Origin: Phycisphaerae bacterium
GTDB lineage: Bacteria > Planctomycetota > Phycisphaerae > UBA1845
DNA length: 64,000 nucleotides
Direction: 5' to 3'
Assembly: GCA_029260165.1 (NCBI GenBank)
Contig: JAJDDT010000042.1
Span: 1 to 64,000 of the forward strand
The notes beneath the pieces are model-generated. The model was not told the DNA's origin. It saw only the letters and a program-made list of their open reading frames with translations, and did no database searches. The position numbers were made by a program, and so were the translations under genes. The stretch's first letter is position 1. Every line of letters begins with the position of its first letter. Below are positions 16,855-25,729 of the stretch, one piece after another.

Positions 16855-17655
16855 TCAAACCGGAGCGGTCGGTTGGCGTTGGTGATATTCGCAGGCCATC
16901 CTGCGGTAGGCGGGGCCGGGATCGGGGTAGGTGTCGGGTTGCGGGAGATCCCACTTGGCGAAGAGCATCTGATTGTCGTCTTCACCGATGCGAAGGTCTT
17001 GCAGCTTGCGATCGTCGTGGTACTCCTCGTGGCAGATGAGTGCGTCGCGGCATCCGAGGACTTTCAAATCCTTCTCGATCTGGACTTTCAGCGACAAGTC
17101 CGGGTCAAAAGCGAAAAAATAGTATCGTTCGTCGGCGAATCCGATCTGTTCGAGGAGTTCGCGACGAATCAGCCCGAAGTTGGCATACGGGTAACCGCGA
17201 ATGTTGTACAGGCGGAACGTCGATCCGTCGCGCGTCACCGAATCGAGCATGTTCCGCTCCCGATCCCAATCGTGATAAAACGCGACCATGCCGATGTCGT
17301 CATGTTGCTCGATCATATCAATGGCGGACAAAACGCTGCCCGGCAACGGATACGCGTCGTCGTTAAGCCACATGACGTACGTTCCGCGTGCTGCCCGAAA
17401 CCCCTTGTTGAATCCTCTGACGGCTCCCTCCCGTTCCGTTTCGAGAATCGTTCGGATGTGATCCTGGGTGGCGAGGTATTCCCGCGTTCCGTCGGTCGAG
17501 GCGCCATCCACCACGACCAACTCGTGATCGACCGACACGTTTTCCGCCACCCTTGCGACACATCGGCGAAGACGTGTCAGGCGGTTGTATGTCGGCACGA
17601 CGATACTGACGGTGGGGCTTGTATCGCCATAGTTGTCGATATTTGTCGGGTCCAT
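16855..17655 (-). CDS. Family 2 glycosyltransferase
   Basis: This 266-residue GT-A enzyme transfers a sugar from a nucleotide sugar, probably to a cell-surface glycan. VSIVVPTYNRLTRLRRCV opens the domain at residues 17-34, then ELVVVDGASTDGTREYL follows, and GTYVMWLNDDAYPLPGS carries the metal-binding D-D motif. No transmembrane helix is visible, so it is a soluble or peripheral transferase. ATG start at 17655. It is divergent from the secreted helical protein; about 58 bases separate the two starts. Confidence 0.85.
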   Translation of the reverse strand: MDPTNIDNYGDTSPTVSIVVPTYNRLTRLRRCVARVAENVSVDHELVVVDGASTDGTREYLATQDHIRTILETEREGAVRGFNKGFRAARGTYVMWLNDDAYPLPGSVLSAIDMIEQHDDIGMVAFYHDWDRERNMLDSVTRDGSTFRLYNIRGYPYANFGLIRRELLEQIGFADERYYFFAFDPDLSLKVQIEKDLKVLGCRDALICHEEYHDDRKLQDLRIGEDDNQMLFAKWDLPQPDTYPDPGPAYRRMACEYHQRQPTAPV

Positions 17656-17713
17656 TGCAAATTCTATCGGTCAGTTCGAGCGACCGGCTGGCGTGATTTG
17701 TGTACAATCTCAC

Positions 17714-18700
17714 ATGGAATCCGAATGCGTGTCACGAAGGTTGCTCATGTTTCTTTTGATGTGCATCGTTATGATGATCGGGCAAGCCCCAGCCGACGAG
17801 CCTGCGCCGACAGCGTCGGGCGGGTTCTGGCCAACAGAGAAGATGCTCGAGGGCATTGTTTCACGAATGGCGGACGAGAAATCGGTCCATTTCGATTTGG
17901 ACGCGTCGCAAGCGAAGCAACTGCGTCAGAAGTTCGTCGATCGCTGGTCCCGATTCGCCAGGGACCGCCGAGCGGTCCTGCAACCGCTCATCACCGAATA
18001 TCTGGAATCGCACATCGCAATGACGCCCCCCGATTCCGACGCGGTGGCTGACTGGTCCAAAAGGGCGATGCCGATGATCGATGACCTCGAAGGTGAGTTG
18101 ACCGACCTGTACGCTGACATGCGCGCAATCGTTCCGGTGGCGAAACATCCTGAACTGGTCAGGGACGCGCTCAAAACGACGGCTGGTCTGGAAGCATTTC
18201 GCGGCAAGCTCCAGCTATGGAGCAAGGGCGAAATCGCCGAGAACGAATGGTGGGACCTGCCGCCGATGGAACGTCGCAAGCGGCGTAACAAGAAGGCGAA
18301 AGACGCGGTCGCCCCGGAATCGCCGACTGAAAAAGAGAATCAGCAGAAATCCAGGATCGACACCGAGCTGGACCGTTGGGAACAATACACGGTTGATTTC
18401 ATCCACCGGTATGGATTGGACGATGCCCAGACCGAGTCCGCCCGATCGATCCTCCGCGAATGCAGGCAGCGCGCGATCGCACACGAGGAACGTCACCGTG
18501 ACCGGGTCGTCGCCCTCGAAAAAAAAATCGCCGAGGGTGCCCAAACAGGTGACAGCAACCGCAATGAACAGGTGCAAAAGGAGATGCGCGAGGTCTTCGG
18601 TCCCATTGACGCGATTTTTTCCGAAATGCAGACCCGTCTCCAAAAACTCCTGACCTCCGCCCAATCCGAAGCAGCCGAACCGACCCAAACCAAACCGTGA
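17714..18700 (+). CDS. Exported alpha-helical protein of unknown function
   Basis: This protein of about 328 residues has an N-terminal signal (LLMFLLMCIVMMIGQAPADEP) and then a highly charged, almost wholly helical body. The region RRKRRNKKAKDA near residues 195-206 is strongly basic and the segment EERHRDRVVALEKKIAEG suggests coiled coil. No cysteines beyond the signal and no recognised domain. I chose the ATG at 17714; TACAAT at 17703-17708 resembles a -10 box, in which case the ATG at 17747 would be the start. It ends about 10 bases before the mnmA promoter. Confidence 0.6.
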   Translation: MESECVSRRLLMFLLMCIVMMIGQAPADEPAPTASGGFWPTEKMLEGIVSRMADEKSVHFDLDASQAKQLRQKFVDRWSRFARDRRAVLQPLITEYLESHIAMTPPDSDAVADWSKRAMPMIDDLEGELTDLYADMRAIVPVAKHPELVRDALKTTAGLEAFRGKLQLWSKGEIAENEWWDLPPMERRKRRNKKAKDAVAPESPTEKENQQKSRIDTELDRWEQYTVDFIHRYGLDDAQTESARSILRECRQRAIAHEERHRDRVVALEKKIAEGAQTGDSNRNEQVQKEMREVFGPIDAIFSEMQTRLQKLLTSAQSEAAEPTQTKP

Positions 18701-18709
18701 CGAGCCGGT

Positions 18710-18738
18710 TTGGTTCCCGCGACGGACATCGCTATAAT
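18710..18738 (+). promoter_or_regulatory. Predicted sigma-70-type promoter of mnmA
   Basis: TTGGTT at 18710-18715 and a perfect TATAAT at 18733-18738 with the ideal 17-base spacer. The mnmA ATG is at 18769, giving a leader of about 24 bases. This is the best promoter match seen in the window. Confidence 0.7.
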
Positions 18739-18768
18739 CACGTCCGGATCAGGGATTGGGTTTCGACA

Positions 18769-19869
18769 ATGACCGCAGAATCAAAAGGTAAGATTGTTGT
18801 CGCCATGAGCGGCGGCGTCGATTCCAGTGTGGCAGCGTGCCTGTTGCATGAACAGGGGTACGACGTCGTCGGTTTGTTCATGCGCGTCGGCACGCCCGAA
18901 CCGGCACCCGCCGACGACACCGGCCGGAACCATCAGGGATGCTGCAGCGCCGCCGACGCAGCCGACGCTCGCTACGTCGCGGGCATGCTCGACATTCCCT
19001 TCTTCGCTCTCAATTTCGAGCAGGAATTCGACGAACTGATCGACTATTTCGCCGATGAATACGCCCGCGCCAGAACGCCCAATCCCTGCGTCGTCTGCAA
19101 CCAGAAATTCAAGTTCGGACGACTGTTTGACTACGCCGATGCAGTCGGTGCCAGCGCCGTCGCTACCGGACATTACGCTGTTTTGGATCGCGAAAATGGA
19201 CGACCACAGCTCCGCCGTGGTTGTGACAATCACAAGGACCAGACCTACGTCCTCTTCGGCCTGCAACCCGACGTTCTCAATCGCGTGATGTTTCCCATAG
19301 GACATCTGACCAAGGATCAGGTCCGCACCGAAGCCAAACGATTCGGCCTGCCGGTCTGCGACAAGCCCGACTCGGTCGATATTTGTTTCGTCCCCGACCG
19401 CGACTACGCAAGCGTCGTCCGCGAAAGACGTCCCGACGCGTTCAACGAGGGCAGCGTCGTCGATATTGAGGGAAACGTGGTCGGCAAACACCGAGGCATC
19501 GCCAACTACACCGTCGGCCAACGTCGCGGTCTCGGCATTGCAGCAGGCGTCCCCGTCTACGTCACGCAAGTCAACGTCGAGTCAAACACCGTCACGATAG
19601 GTCAGCGAGACGCATTGATGAAAACGTCGTTGCTCGCTGATCGCGTTAGCATGCTCGAACCCAACCTCGGCAACAGGTTCCGCTGCCAGGCAAAAATCCG
19701 CTATCTGCACAACGCCGCGAGCGCAACCGTTTCGATGCAGGGCGAAGGCGAAGCCGTCGTCACGTTCGACGAACCCCAAAGCGCTCCGACCCCGGGTCAG
19801 GCCATTGTGTTCTATCACGACGATCTCGTGCTTGGCGGCGGATGGATCGTTCGCCCGCTCGACGAATGA
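18769..19869 (+). CDS. mnmA: tRNA-specific 2-thiouridylase MnmA
   Basis: This 366-residue enzyme adenylates and thiolates U34 of tRNA Lys/Glu/Gln. The PP-loop VAMSGGVDSSVAACLL is at about residues 9-24. The first catalytic cysteine is in the TPNPCVVCNQKFKF motif and the second in the VDICFVPD motif. ATGHYAV, KDQTYVLFGL and the C-terminal barrel with GQRRGLGIA are also present. An upstream in-frame TTG-type extension is rejected because it would cover the promoter, and the family start matches the ATG at 18769. Sulfur probably comes from the cysteine desulfurase at 3.6 kb. Confidence 0.96.
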   Translation: MTAESKGKIVVAMSGGVDSSVAACLLHEQGYDVVGLFMRVGTPEPAPADDTGRNHQGCCSAADAADARYVAGMLDIPFFALNFEQEFDELIDYFADEYARARTPNPCVVCNQKFKFGRLFDYADAVGASAVATGHYAVLDRENGRPQLRRGCDNHKDQTYVLFGLQPDVLNRVMFPIGHLTKDQVRTEAKRFGLPVCDKPDSVDICFVPDRDYASVVRERRPDAFNEGSVVDIEGNVVGKHRGIANYTVGQRRGLGIAAGVPVYVTQVNVESNTVTIGQRDALMKTSLLADRVSMLEPNLGNRFRCQAKIRYLHNAASATVSMQGEGEAVVTFDEPQSAPTPGQAIVFYHDDLVLGGGWIVRPLDE

Positions 19870-19930
19870 CCCGTTAGATGACAAACTACCAGCAATTGAA
19901 AAGAAGTATGAACCAAACCAGGAGACGACA

Positions 19931-20347
19931 ATGACCCGTTCAACAATCAAACCCATCATCGCTGTGTCCGCTATGTTGTTCTGTTTCGCTGCGTTGTTTG
20001 CACAGGGAAACCTCAACGAACAGCGAAGCGCCTACAAACCCGAAGCCACCATCGAAGACCTGATGGAGCTAAACAAGAAACTCAACGGGAAGCTCAAGAA
20101 CGAACTTGAGGCAGGAACGAACTGGAAAAAAATAGCCCATCGCGGACGACTTCTCGCTGAAATCGGCAATATTCTCACCTATCAAAAAGACGAATCTGAA
20201 ACCGACTGGCAATCGCACGCCCAACGATTCCGCGCCAATGCCCGAGGTATCGTTGCTGCCGCCGCCGCAAAGGATATCGAAAAGGCTCGCCTGTCCCAGC
20301 GTGAATTATTCACGACCTGCAAACCGTGTCACAAGCAGTACCGATAG
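19931..20347 (+). CDS. Exported cytochrome c'-like protein
   Basis: This 138-residue protein has a signal peptide (PIIAVSAMLFCFAALFAQG) and a helical body. A single haem-attachment motif CKPCH stands a few residues from the C-terminus (TTCKPCHKQYR), the position seen in cytochrome c' and related four-helix-bundle cytochromes. Those bind gases or carry electrons in the periplasm. The helix pattern (IEDLMELNKKLN, WKKIAHRGRLLAEIGNIL) fits a four-helix bundle. ATG at 19931 follows AGGAGA at 19919-19924. Its last 22 bases overlap the proposed start of the next gene, a GT9 enzyme. Confidence 0.75.
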   Translation: MTRSTIKPIIAVSAMLFCFAALFAQGNLNEQRSAYKPEATIEDLMELNKKLNGKLKNELEAGTNWKKIAHRGRLLAEIGNILTYQKDESETDWQSHAQRFRANARGIVAAAAAKDIEKARLSQRELFTTCKPCHKQYR

Positions 20348-21249
20348 ACCCAAATCGTGTCGAAGACATCCTGATCCTGCACAGCGGTGCCGTCGGTGAC
20401 CTCGTCCTGACCGCACATCTCACGCAGCCACTGCGCCGTCGGTTTGCAAACGCGAACATCGCGATCGCAGCACGTTGCGGATTGGTACACTGGTTTGCAA
20501 CGCGAGGCGTCATCGATCGTGCCGTCGATATCGAATCGCTCCCACTGCATCGATTGTTTACCGATCACGAACCCCAGTCGATCGACTGGCCCGTCGGCGC
20601 GAACGACATGTTGATCAATCTGACCGCCGGCAGCAGCGAGTCAGGTCAACGTTTCCAACGCAACCTCGAAATCACCTGTCCAGCCCACGTCGTCCATCTC
20701 GACCCGATCCCCAATTCCAGCAACACCGCCCACGTCGTCACAACGTGGATCGACGCACTCAACCTGAAAGGCATCCCCATCGGATCACCAGACACCGGGC
20801 AGCCGCTCGTTCCAAACATCTCCCCAAATCGAAAGGGCATCATCTGTCACCCCGGCAGCGGCGGGAAATCCAAATGCGCCCGCATCGAATCGTTTGAACA
20901 AATCGTCAACACGCTCCGGCAACGACGTCTCACCGTCCAATGGATGATCGGACCCACCGAAATCGACTGGTACGGCCCCGAACTCACCACCCGCCTCGCC
21001 AGGACCGCATCGGTCATCTGCGAGCAAAACATCATCGCCGCCGCAGATCACCTTGACCGCGCAGCCGCTTACATCGGCAACGACGCCGGCATGACCCACC
21101 TCGCCGCCGCACTGGGTCTCACCACCGTCGCCCTCTTCGGACCCACCAACCCCAACGTCTGGTCGCCCATCAGTCCCCATGTCCACGTCCGCCCATTCCC
21201 AATCACGCCGGACGACCACAACGCCATCGCCGACCTCGTCTGTCCCTGA
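20326..21249 (+). CDS. Family 9 glycosyltransferase (heptosyltransferase-like)
   Basis: This 307-residue GT-B transferase resembles ADP-heptose:LPS heptosyltransferases. It has the N-terminal ILILHSGAVGDLVLTAHL, a C-terminal domain with ICHPGSGGKSKC, and the donor-site segment YIGNDAGMTHLAAALGLTTVALFGPTNPNVWSP. It probably adds a sugar to lipopolysaccharide core or a similar envelope glycan. The first usable start in frame is the GTG at 20326, inside the end of the cytochrome gene, so the two overlap by 22 bases and may be translationally coupled. Coding sequence is markedly C-rich. Confidence 0.85.
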   Translation: MSQAVPIDPNRVEDILILHSGAVGDLVLTAHLTQPLRRRFANANIAIAARCGLVHWFATRGVIDRAVDIESLPLHRLFTDHEPQSIDWPVGANDMLINLTAGSSESGQRFQRNLEITCPAHVVHLDPIPNSSNTAHVVTTWIDALNLKGIPIGSPDTGQPLVPNISPNRKGIICHPGSGGKSKCARIESFEQIVNTLRQRRLTVQWMIGPTEIDWYGPELTTRLARTASVICEQNIIAAADHLDRAAAYIGNDAGMTHLAAALGLTTVALFGPTNPNVWSPISPHVHVRPFPITPDDHNAIADLVCP

Positions 21250-21289
21250 CCCATTTACCCAACACCACGCCACGCTAAACTGACCCAAC

Positions 21290-22216
21290 GTGATCGTGCA
21301 AAACCAAACCAAACCATCCATCAATTTCCCGGGCTGCCTCAACGATTTCAACAAAATCGCGAAGTGGATCGCCGACCTCACGAATCAACCCCCCGAAACC
21401 GTCAAAACCCGGCTCCGACGCGAATTCGACCTCCCAGGCTCCACAGTCGCTGCCGCCGTCAAATCCGCAGGCATCACCCCGCACGTCTGGTCCGACGCGA
21501 TGGCCGACTTCTACAACCAGACCGACGCATTCCTCTACGAACTCGTCATCTGGAACCGCAACCAGGCCAAGGCCCAAATGCGCCGCGCCGTCGCAAACCA
21601 CCTCGCCAAAATTGCCGATCGCCCACTCAAATTGCTCAACATCGGCGACGGCCTGGGCTTCGACACCGTCGCCCTCGCCAACCTAGGCCACGACGTGACC
21701 TACTTCGAACTCCCCGGTCTCACTCAACAGTTCGCCACCCGCGTCTTCGAAGACGCCAACCTCCCCATCACCATCCTCACCGACCCCGAATCCATCCCGC
21801 ACGAGCACTACGACGCACTCATCTGCCTCGACGTTCTCGAACACGTCCCCGATCCGCAAAACTTCGTCGCCCAACTCGTCCGCTACATTCGCCCCATGGG
21901 CCACCTCGTCGTCAACGCCCCGTTCATGTTGATCCAGAAAGCCAATCCCACCCACCTCCGCGCAAACCGAAAACACAGCGGCAGCCTCAAACTCTACAAA
22001 CAGAATGGCCTGACCCTCATCGACGGCGAACCCGTCTGGAACCCCATCGTCCTGCAAAAAACCGAAGGCCAACCCCCAACCCAATCCCCACACGCTTCCA
22101 CGATCGCCAAGCTCAAACTCACCGGCCTGCTCCTCACCCTCGCCCGCTACCCCATCATCCCGTTCAAACCCGCAGAACTGTACGTCCGCAAACTGGGCGT
22201 CTGGTTCAACGAATAG
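21290..22216 (+). CDS. Class I SAM-dependent methyltransferase
   Basis: This 308-residue protein has a helical N-terminal region of about 100 residues, then a Rossmann methyltransferase domain. LLNIGDGLGFDTVALANLG is motif I near residues 112-130, VTYFELPG gives the acidic end of strand 2, DALICLDVLEHVPDP is motif II and GHLVVNAPF motif III. The substrate is unknown. Its position just behind a GT9 gene suggests surface-glycan modification, but this is positional. GTG start at 21290 (another GTG at 21296); 40 bases separate it from the GT9 stop. Confidence 0.75.
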   Translation: MIVQNQTKPSINFPGCLNDFNKIAKWIADLTNQPPETVKTRLRREFDLPGSTVAAAVKSAGITPHVWSDAMADFYNQTDAFLYELVIWNRNQAKAQMRRAVANHLAKIADRPLKLLNIGDGLGFDTVALANLGHDVTYFELPGLTQQFATRVFEDANLPITILTDPESIPHEHYDALICLDVLEHVPDPQNFVAQLVRYIRPMGHLVVNAPFMLIQKANPTHLRANRKHSGSLKLYKQNGLTLIDGEPVWNPIVLQKTEGQPPTQSPHASTIAKLKLTGLLLTLARYPIIPFKPAELYVRKLGVWFNE

Positions 22217-22243
22217 AACAATAGCGATTCTTCTTCTGGTGTA

Positions 22244-22262
22244 GCGTCACCCCTCGTGGGTG
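22244..22262 (-). repeat. Dispersed hairpin repeat, copy B
   Basis: Reads GTCACCCCTCGTGGGTGGC on the plus strand; its reverse complement matches copy A at 7907-7925 in 18 of 19 bases. It lies in the 144-base gap between the methyltransferase and phosphohexomutase genes, which converge. No T-run adjoins it. Confidence 0.45.
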
Positions 22263-22360
22263 GCGCGAAGGCATAATCGATGTTGGTTTAACGATAATTG
22301 TATCAGGCGAGACCTTTCCGATGACGAAAGAAGAACTTGACACAACCAATGGCTTACCCC

Positions 22361-23737
22361 TTACCCCCCAACGATCCCCCGCACCTCCGCCATCAACGAT
22401 TCCCCCGCCTCCGCATCCGCCGCTTCCACAATCACCCGCATGATCGGCTCCGTATTCGACCCCCGCACATGCACCCACTTCTTCTCACCAGGCCAATCAA
22501 CCCGAACGCCGTCGATGTCGTTGATCTGCTCGTCGGCGTAATGCTCTCGAACCGCCTCAACCGCCGCAGCAATCCGCTCCCGATCACACGTCACCTTCTC
22601 CTTCAACATCGTGTACCGAGTGATCCGCCCGACCTCGCTCGCCACAGTCGAACCATTCCCAGCCAGCAAATCCAACACCAACGCCATCCCCACCAGACTG
22701 TCACGCACATGCACCACCCGAGGATCAATGATCCCGCCATTCCCCTCCCCACCAATCACGCACCCACGCTGCTGCATCACCTCGACAACATTCGCCTCAC
22801 CTACAGCCGACCGATGCACCACGCAACCGGAGGCAGCAGCCACGTCGTCAATCATCCGCGACGTCGAGAGATTCGCCGCCGCCGGTCCGGGCGTCGTCTC
22901 AAACACACGTCGCGCACAAAGCGCCAACGTATACTCCTCACCAATGAACCGACCACCCTCGTCGACGATGGCCAACCGATCCGCATCCGGGTCCTGCGCG
23001 AATCCGACATCCGCGCCATGCTTCGACACCGCCTCACACAACTGCCCCAGGTTCTCCCCGACCGGTTCAGGCATGTGCGCGAAATCGTCCGCGGGATTCG
23101 CATTCAAATACGTCACCGCGCACCCCAACGATTCCAACAACATCCGTCCCGCCGTCGCACCAGCTCCGTTGATGCTGTCGAGCACCACCCGAAACCCACG
23201 CGACCGAATCGCCGCAACATCGACGATTTCCAGGACAGCTGACACATGATGCTCGTGCGGATCAACATCCACCGTCTTGCCGTTCGCTACCGGCGAATCC
23301 GGAAAATCCCCCGCATCCAGCACCGCAAAAATTTTCTCAGCCTCCACCGCCCTGGGCGCCTGCCCGTCAGCGGTCATCAGTTTCAACCCGTTCCACTGCC
23401 CCGGATTGTGACTCGCGGTCACAACGATGCCGCCCACCGCCCCCAACTCCCGAACCATCATGGCTACCCCGGGTGTCGTCATGATCCCCAGATCGATCAC
23501 GTCTATCCCGCTGGACGCCGCCCCGGCTCGAAACGCATCCAGAATTCGCTGCCCGGTCATTCGCCCGTCACGACCCGCCACCAGAAATGCGTCCGCCCCC
23601 ACGGATTTCGACCGTTTGAGATAGGTCGCATACGCCCGCCCGAAATCACGCGCCAGGTCATCCGTCAACGTCACCGGCTGATCGCCGTCGGGTTTCACCA
23701 ATCCGCGTACGCCGGAAACACTCTTGATTAACGTCAT
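22361..23737 (-). CDS. Phosphoglucosamine/phosphomanno-/phosphoglucomutase family enzyme
   Basis: This 458-residue alpha-D-phosphohexomutase interconverts hexose 6- and 1-phosphates. It begins IKSVSGVRGLV. The phosphoserine loop is VTASHNPGQWNGLK, the metal loop DPDADRLAIVDE, the sugar-binding loop GGEGNGGI and the phosphate-binding loop RGSNTEPIMRV near the end. The W in the phosphoserine loop and the overall pattern fit GlmM-like or archaeal-type PMM/PGM proteins; substrate choice is not decidable. I start it at the ATG at 23737 (MTLIKSVSG); a longer in-frame start at 23788 would run into smpB. SmpB ends 10 bases upstream on the same strand. Confidence 0.88.
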   Translation of the reverse strand: MTLIKSVSGVRGLVKPDGDQPVTLTDDLARDFGRAYATYLKRSKSVGADAFLVAGRDGRMTGQRILDAFRAGAASSGIDVIDLGIMTTPGVAMMVRELGAVGGIVVTASHNPGQWNGLKLMTADGQAPRAVEAEKIFAVLDAGDFPDSPVANGKTVDVDPHEHHVSAVLEIVDVAAIRSRGFRVVLDSINGAGATAGRMLLESLGCAVTYLNANPADDFAHMPEPVGENLGQLCEAVSKHGADVGFAQDPDADRLAIVDEGGRFIGEEYTLALCARRVFETTPGPAAANLSTSRMIDDVAAASGCVVHRSAVGEANVVEVMQQRGCVIGGEGNGGIIDPRVVHVRDSLVGMALVLDLLAGNGSTVASEVGRITRYTMLKEKVTCDRERIAAAVEAVREHYADEQINDIDGVRVDWPGEKKWVHVRGSNTEPIMRVIVEAADAEAGESLMAEVRGIVGG

Positions 23738-23747
23738 GCTGTAATTC

Positions 23748-24215
23748 CTATCGCCGCCGCATCGCGCGATCCATATCGCGTTTCGCATCTTTTTTCTTCA
23801 ATGCCTGCCGCTTGTCCGCCATTTTTTTCCCCCGCGCCAATGCAAGTGTCACTTTAGCCAGCCCGCGTTTGTTAAAATGGATATCGACCGGCACCAGTGT
23901 CAGGCCCTGGAGGGTCAATTGGGGTGCTATTTTGGCGATCTGTTTTTTATGAAGCAGCAGTTTACGCGCTCTCGTCGGCGAGTGATTTACGTTATTTCCG
24001 TGCGAATAGGGCGGGATATTGCACCCGACCAGCCAAATTTCGCCGTTTTTGTGCTTCGCGTAGGCTTCGTCGAGCGAACACCCGCCGTTTCGGAGGCTTT
24101 TGACCTCGGTGCCGGTGAGGATGATGCCGCACTCGAAATCCTCGATAAGCTCGAACTGGAAACGGGCTTTTTTGTTTCGGACGGTTGGGGTGGATTTTTC
24201 TTTCGGTTTTGCCAT
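23748..24215 (-). CDS. smpB: SsrA-binding protein SmpB
   Basis: This 155-residue partner of tmRNA acts in trans-translation. The beta-barrel segments ARFQFELIEDFECGIILTGTEVKSLRNG and GEIWLVGCNIPPY are diagnostic. RKLLLHKKQIAKI and LVPVDIHFNKRGLAKVTLALARGKK follow, and the tail KRQALKKKDAKRDMDRAMRRR is the basic helix that enters the mRNA channel. The ssrA RNA gene itself is not found in the neighbouring sequence. Confidence 0.96.
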   Translation of the reverse strand: MAKPKEKSTPTVRNKKARFQFELIEDFECGIILTGTEVKSLRNGGCSLDEAYAKHKNGEIWLVGCNIPPYSHGNNVNHSPTRARKLLLHKKQIAKIAPQLTLQGLTLVPVDIHFNKRGLAKVTLALARGKKMADKRQALKKKDAKRDMDRAMRRR

Positions 24216-24334
24216 AATTGTCTGGCGTGCAAGAGATTATGTCGCCCGATGGTTGCCCGCGATGGTGACGATCGACCCGGTGAAGCTGGGCAGTCTATTC
24301 GGACGTTGAAAGTTTGCAACGGCTGCGGTTCGAT

Positions 24335-24988
24335 ATGAGTATAATGAAAACGGAAGCATTGGAAGCCATGAAAAACGGACCGTCAGATGCAGAGCAAAGG
24401 CAGGCGGAGAAGCGCCTCATCGACCGCGCCCGTCGCGGAGACAGCGATGCTTTGCGCGATATCATCGATGCCCACAAGGATCGTGTTTTTGCGTTCGTCA
24501 GGCGGATGATTCGCAACCATCACGACGCCGAGGAAATTGTGCAGGACGCCTTCCTCAAGGCATTCGCCAATCTGACGTCGTTCAAGACGGAATATCGATT
24601 CAGCACATGGCTCTTTACGATTGCGTATCGACTCAGTCTGAATGCCATGCGCCGGACCAGACCGCTCACCGGTGATGTGGAGTTCAGTCACATGCCGTTC
24701 GCCGGTCCTGGTGCGGAACAGACGATTGCAGAGAGCGACGAAGCCCGCAGGCTGACCTCGACGGTGTGGGGCGCGGTGGACAAGCTGAGTCCGCCGCAAC
24801 AGGCGGCTGTTCTGTTGTTTTACCGCCATGGTTATGGTTGCCACGATATTGCCGAAATTCTCGAATTGCCTGTCGCGACAGTGAAGAGTCATCTGCATCG
24901 TGCCCGCGCCAGGCTTAAAGACATGCTGGAGCCTCAGGTGACGCACGAAACCGGAAGACTTCGCACCCTTGGCGGGTTGGCTGGGTAG
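24335..24988 (+). CDS. ECF-family RNA polymerase sigma factor
   Basis: A sigma-70 factor of about 217 residues with only regions 2 and 4. Region 2 is RDIIDAHKDRVFAFVRRMIRNHHDAEEIVQDAFLKAF...FSTWLFTIAYRLSLNAMRR. Region 4 is LSPPQQAAVLLFYRHGYGCHDIAEILELPVATVKSHLHRARARLKDML. The start is uncertain: ATGs at 24335, 24344 and 24368 are in frame, and TATAAT at 24340-24345 could be a -10 box that would make 24368 the true start. The next gene encodes a zinc-finger anti-sigma factor, 65 bases on. Confidence 0.9.
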   Translation: MSIMKTEALEAMKNGPSDAEQRQAEKRLIDRARRGDSDALRDIIDAHKDRVFAFVRRMIRNHHDAEEIVQDAFLKAFANLTSFKTEYRFSTWLFTIAYRLSLNAMRRTRPLTGDVEFSHMPFAGPGAEQTIAESDEARRLTSTVWGAVDKLSPPQQAAVLLFYRHGYGCHDIAEILELPVATVKSHLHRARARLKDMLEPQVTHETGRLRTLGGLAG

Positions 24989-25053
24989 AAGATGGTGACG
25001 CCGGCGATGGATCGTTGGCTGATGTGGTTTTTGCGAAGGTATTGACGACAAGA

Positions 25054-25671
25054 ATGAACTGCGAACAGGCTCGAAATTTTTTTGACGCGCACATCAACGG
25101 CGAGTTGTCGTCCGCTCTGGAGACAGAGTTGGCTGCCCACCGCGTCTCGTGTTCCCAATGTCGCCATGAGCTGGCATTGCTGGAGGTGGCTGGTCATGTG
25201 ATTGCGACCGGTCGTGAGGATGGTGTGGAGCTTGCGCCTGATTTTACCGATCGTTTGCTTGCCTGCGTTGAGATGCCTCAAAAGCGCACACTATCGATGC
25301 CGCGACGTCCTGATCGTCGTTGGATCATGGGCGGAGGGATGCTGGCGTTGGCAGCCAGCGTGGTGTTGGTGTTCACGGTCTGGTTCGCGGATCCCGGGGT
25401 TCGTATCGCGGGCGTCAAGGTGGACAAGAGAACCGCCGTCGAAGATGCCGACATTGAGGTCGCGACGGATTCGATGGTTCGTCAGGTCGAAACCAATATC
25501 AGGACGAACGCGGACGGCGCTCAGCTGTTGATGCGGATGGGGCAGATGTCGGTACAGCAGTTGCTGGATCGTCTGCACTCGGGCGAGTCTGACGGCGTTG
25601 TGTCGGGGGTTTCGGACAAGGACCAGCCCGTTGTCGGTGGTGCGTCCGATCTTGAGATTGAAGAACTCTGA
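25054..25671 (+). CDS. Membrane-bound zinc-finger anti-sigma factor
   Basis: This protein of about 205 residues has an N-terminal zf-HC2 type site: Cys3, then HRVSCSQC (H-x3-C-x2-C) near residues 29-36, the ZAS motif that clamps ECF sigma factors. One transmembrane helix (MLALAASVVLVFTVWF) near residues 97-112 separates it from a roughly 90-residue outer domain of unknown type. Start at ATG 25054 (MNCEQARNFFDAH), as in the family; an earlier in-frame start would add 13 unrelated residues. It should control the ECF factor encoded just upstream. Confidence 0.85.
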   Translation: MNCEQARNFFDAHINGELSSALETELAAHRVSCSQCRHELALLEVAGHVIATGREDGVELAPDFTDRLLACVEMPQKRTLSMPRRPDRRWIMGGGMLALAASVVLVFTVWFADPGVRIAGVKVDKRTAVEDADIEVATDSMVRQVETNIRTNADGAQLLMRMGQMSVQQLLDRLHSGESDGVVSGVSDKDQPVVGGASDLEIEEL

Positions 25672-25729
25672 TCGCGATGGCGCGATCGGTGGTCTATCCG
25701 ATTTTTCTTTTCCAAACAGGGTTTCAACG

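Noticed and set aside
24216-24334. ssrA (tmRNA) gene next to smpB
   Set aside because: Only about 119 bases are available, too few for a tmRNA, and no tRNA-like ends are present.
24340-24345. TATAAT as promoter of the ECF sigma gene
   Set aside because: The best -35 candidate (TTGCAA at 24314) is 20 bases away, and the box overlaps possible start codons; left as an open point in the gene entry rather than called.
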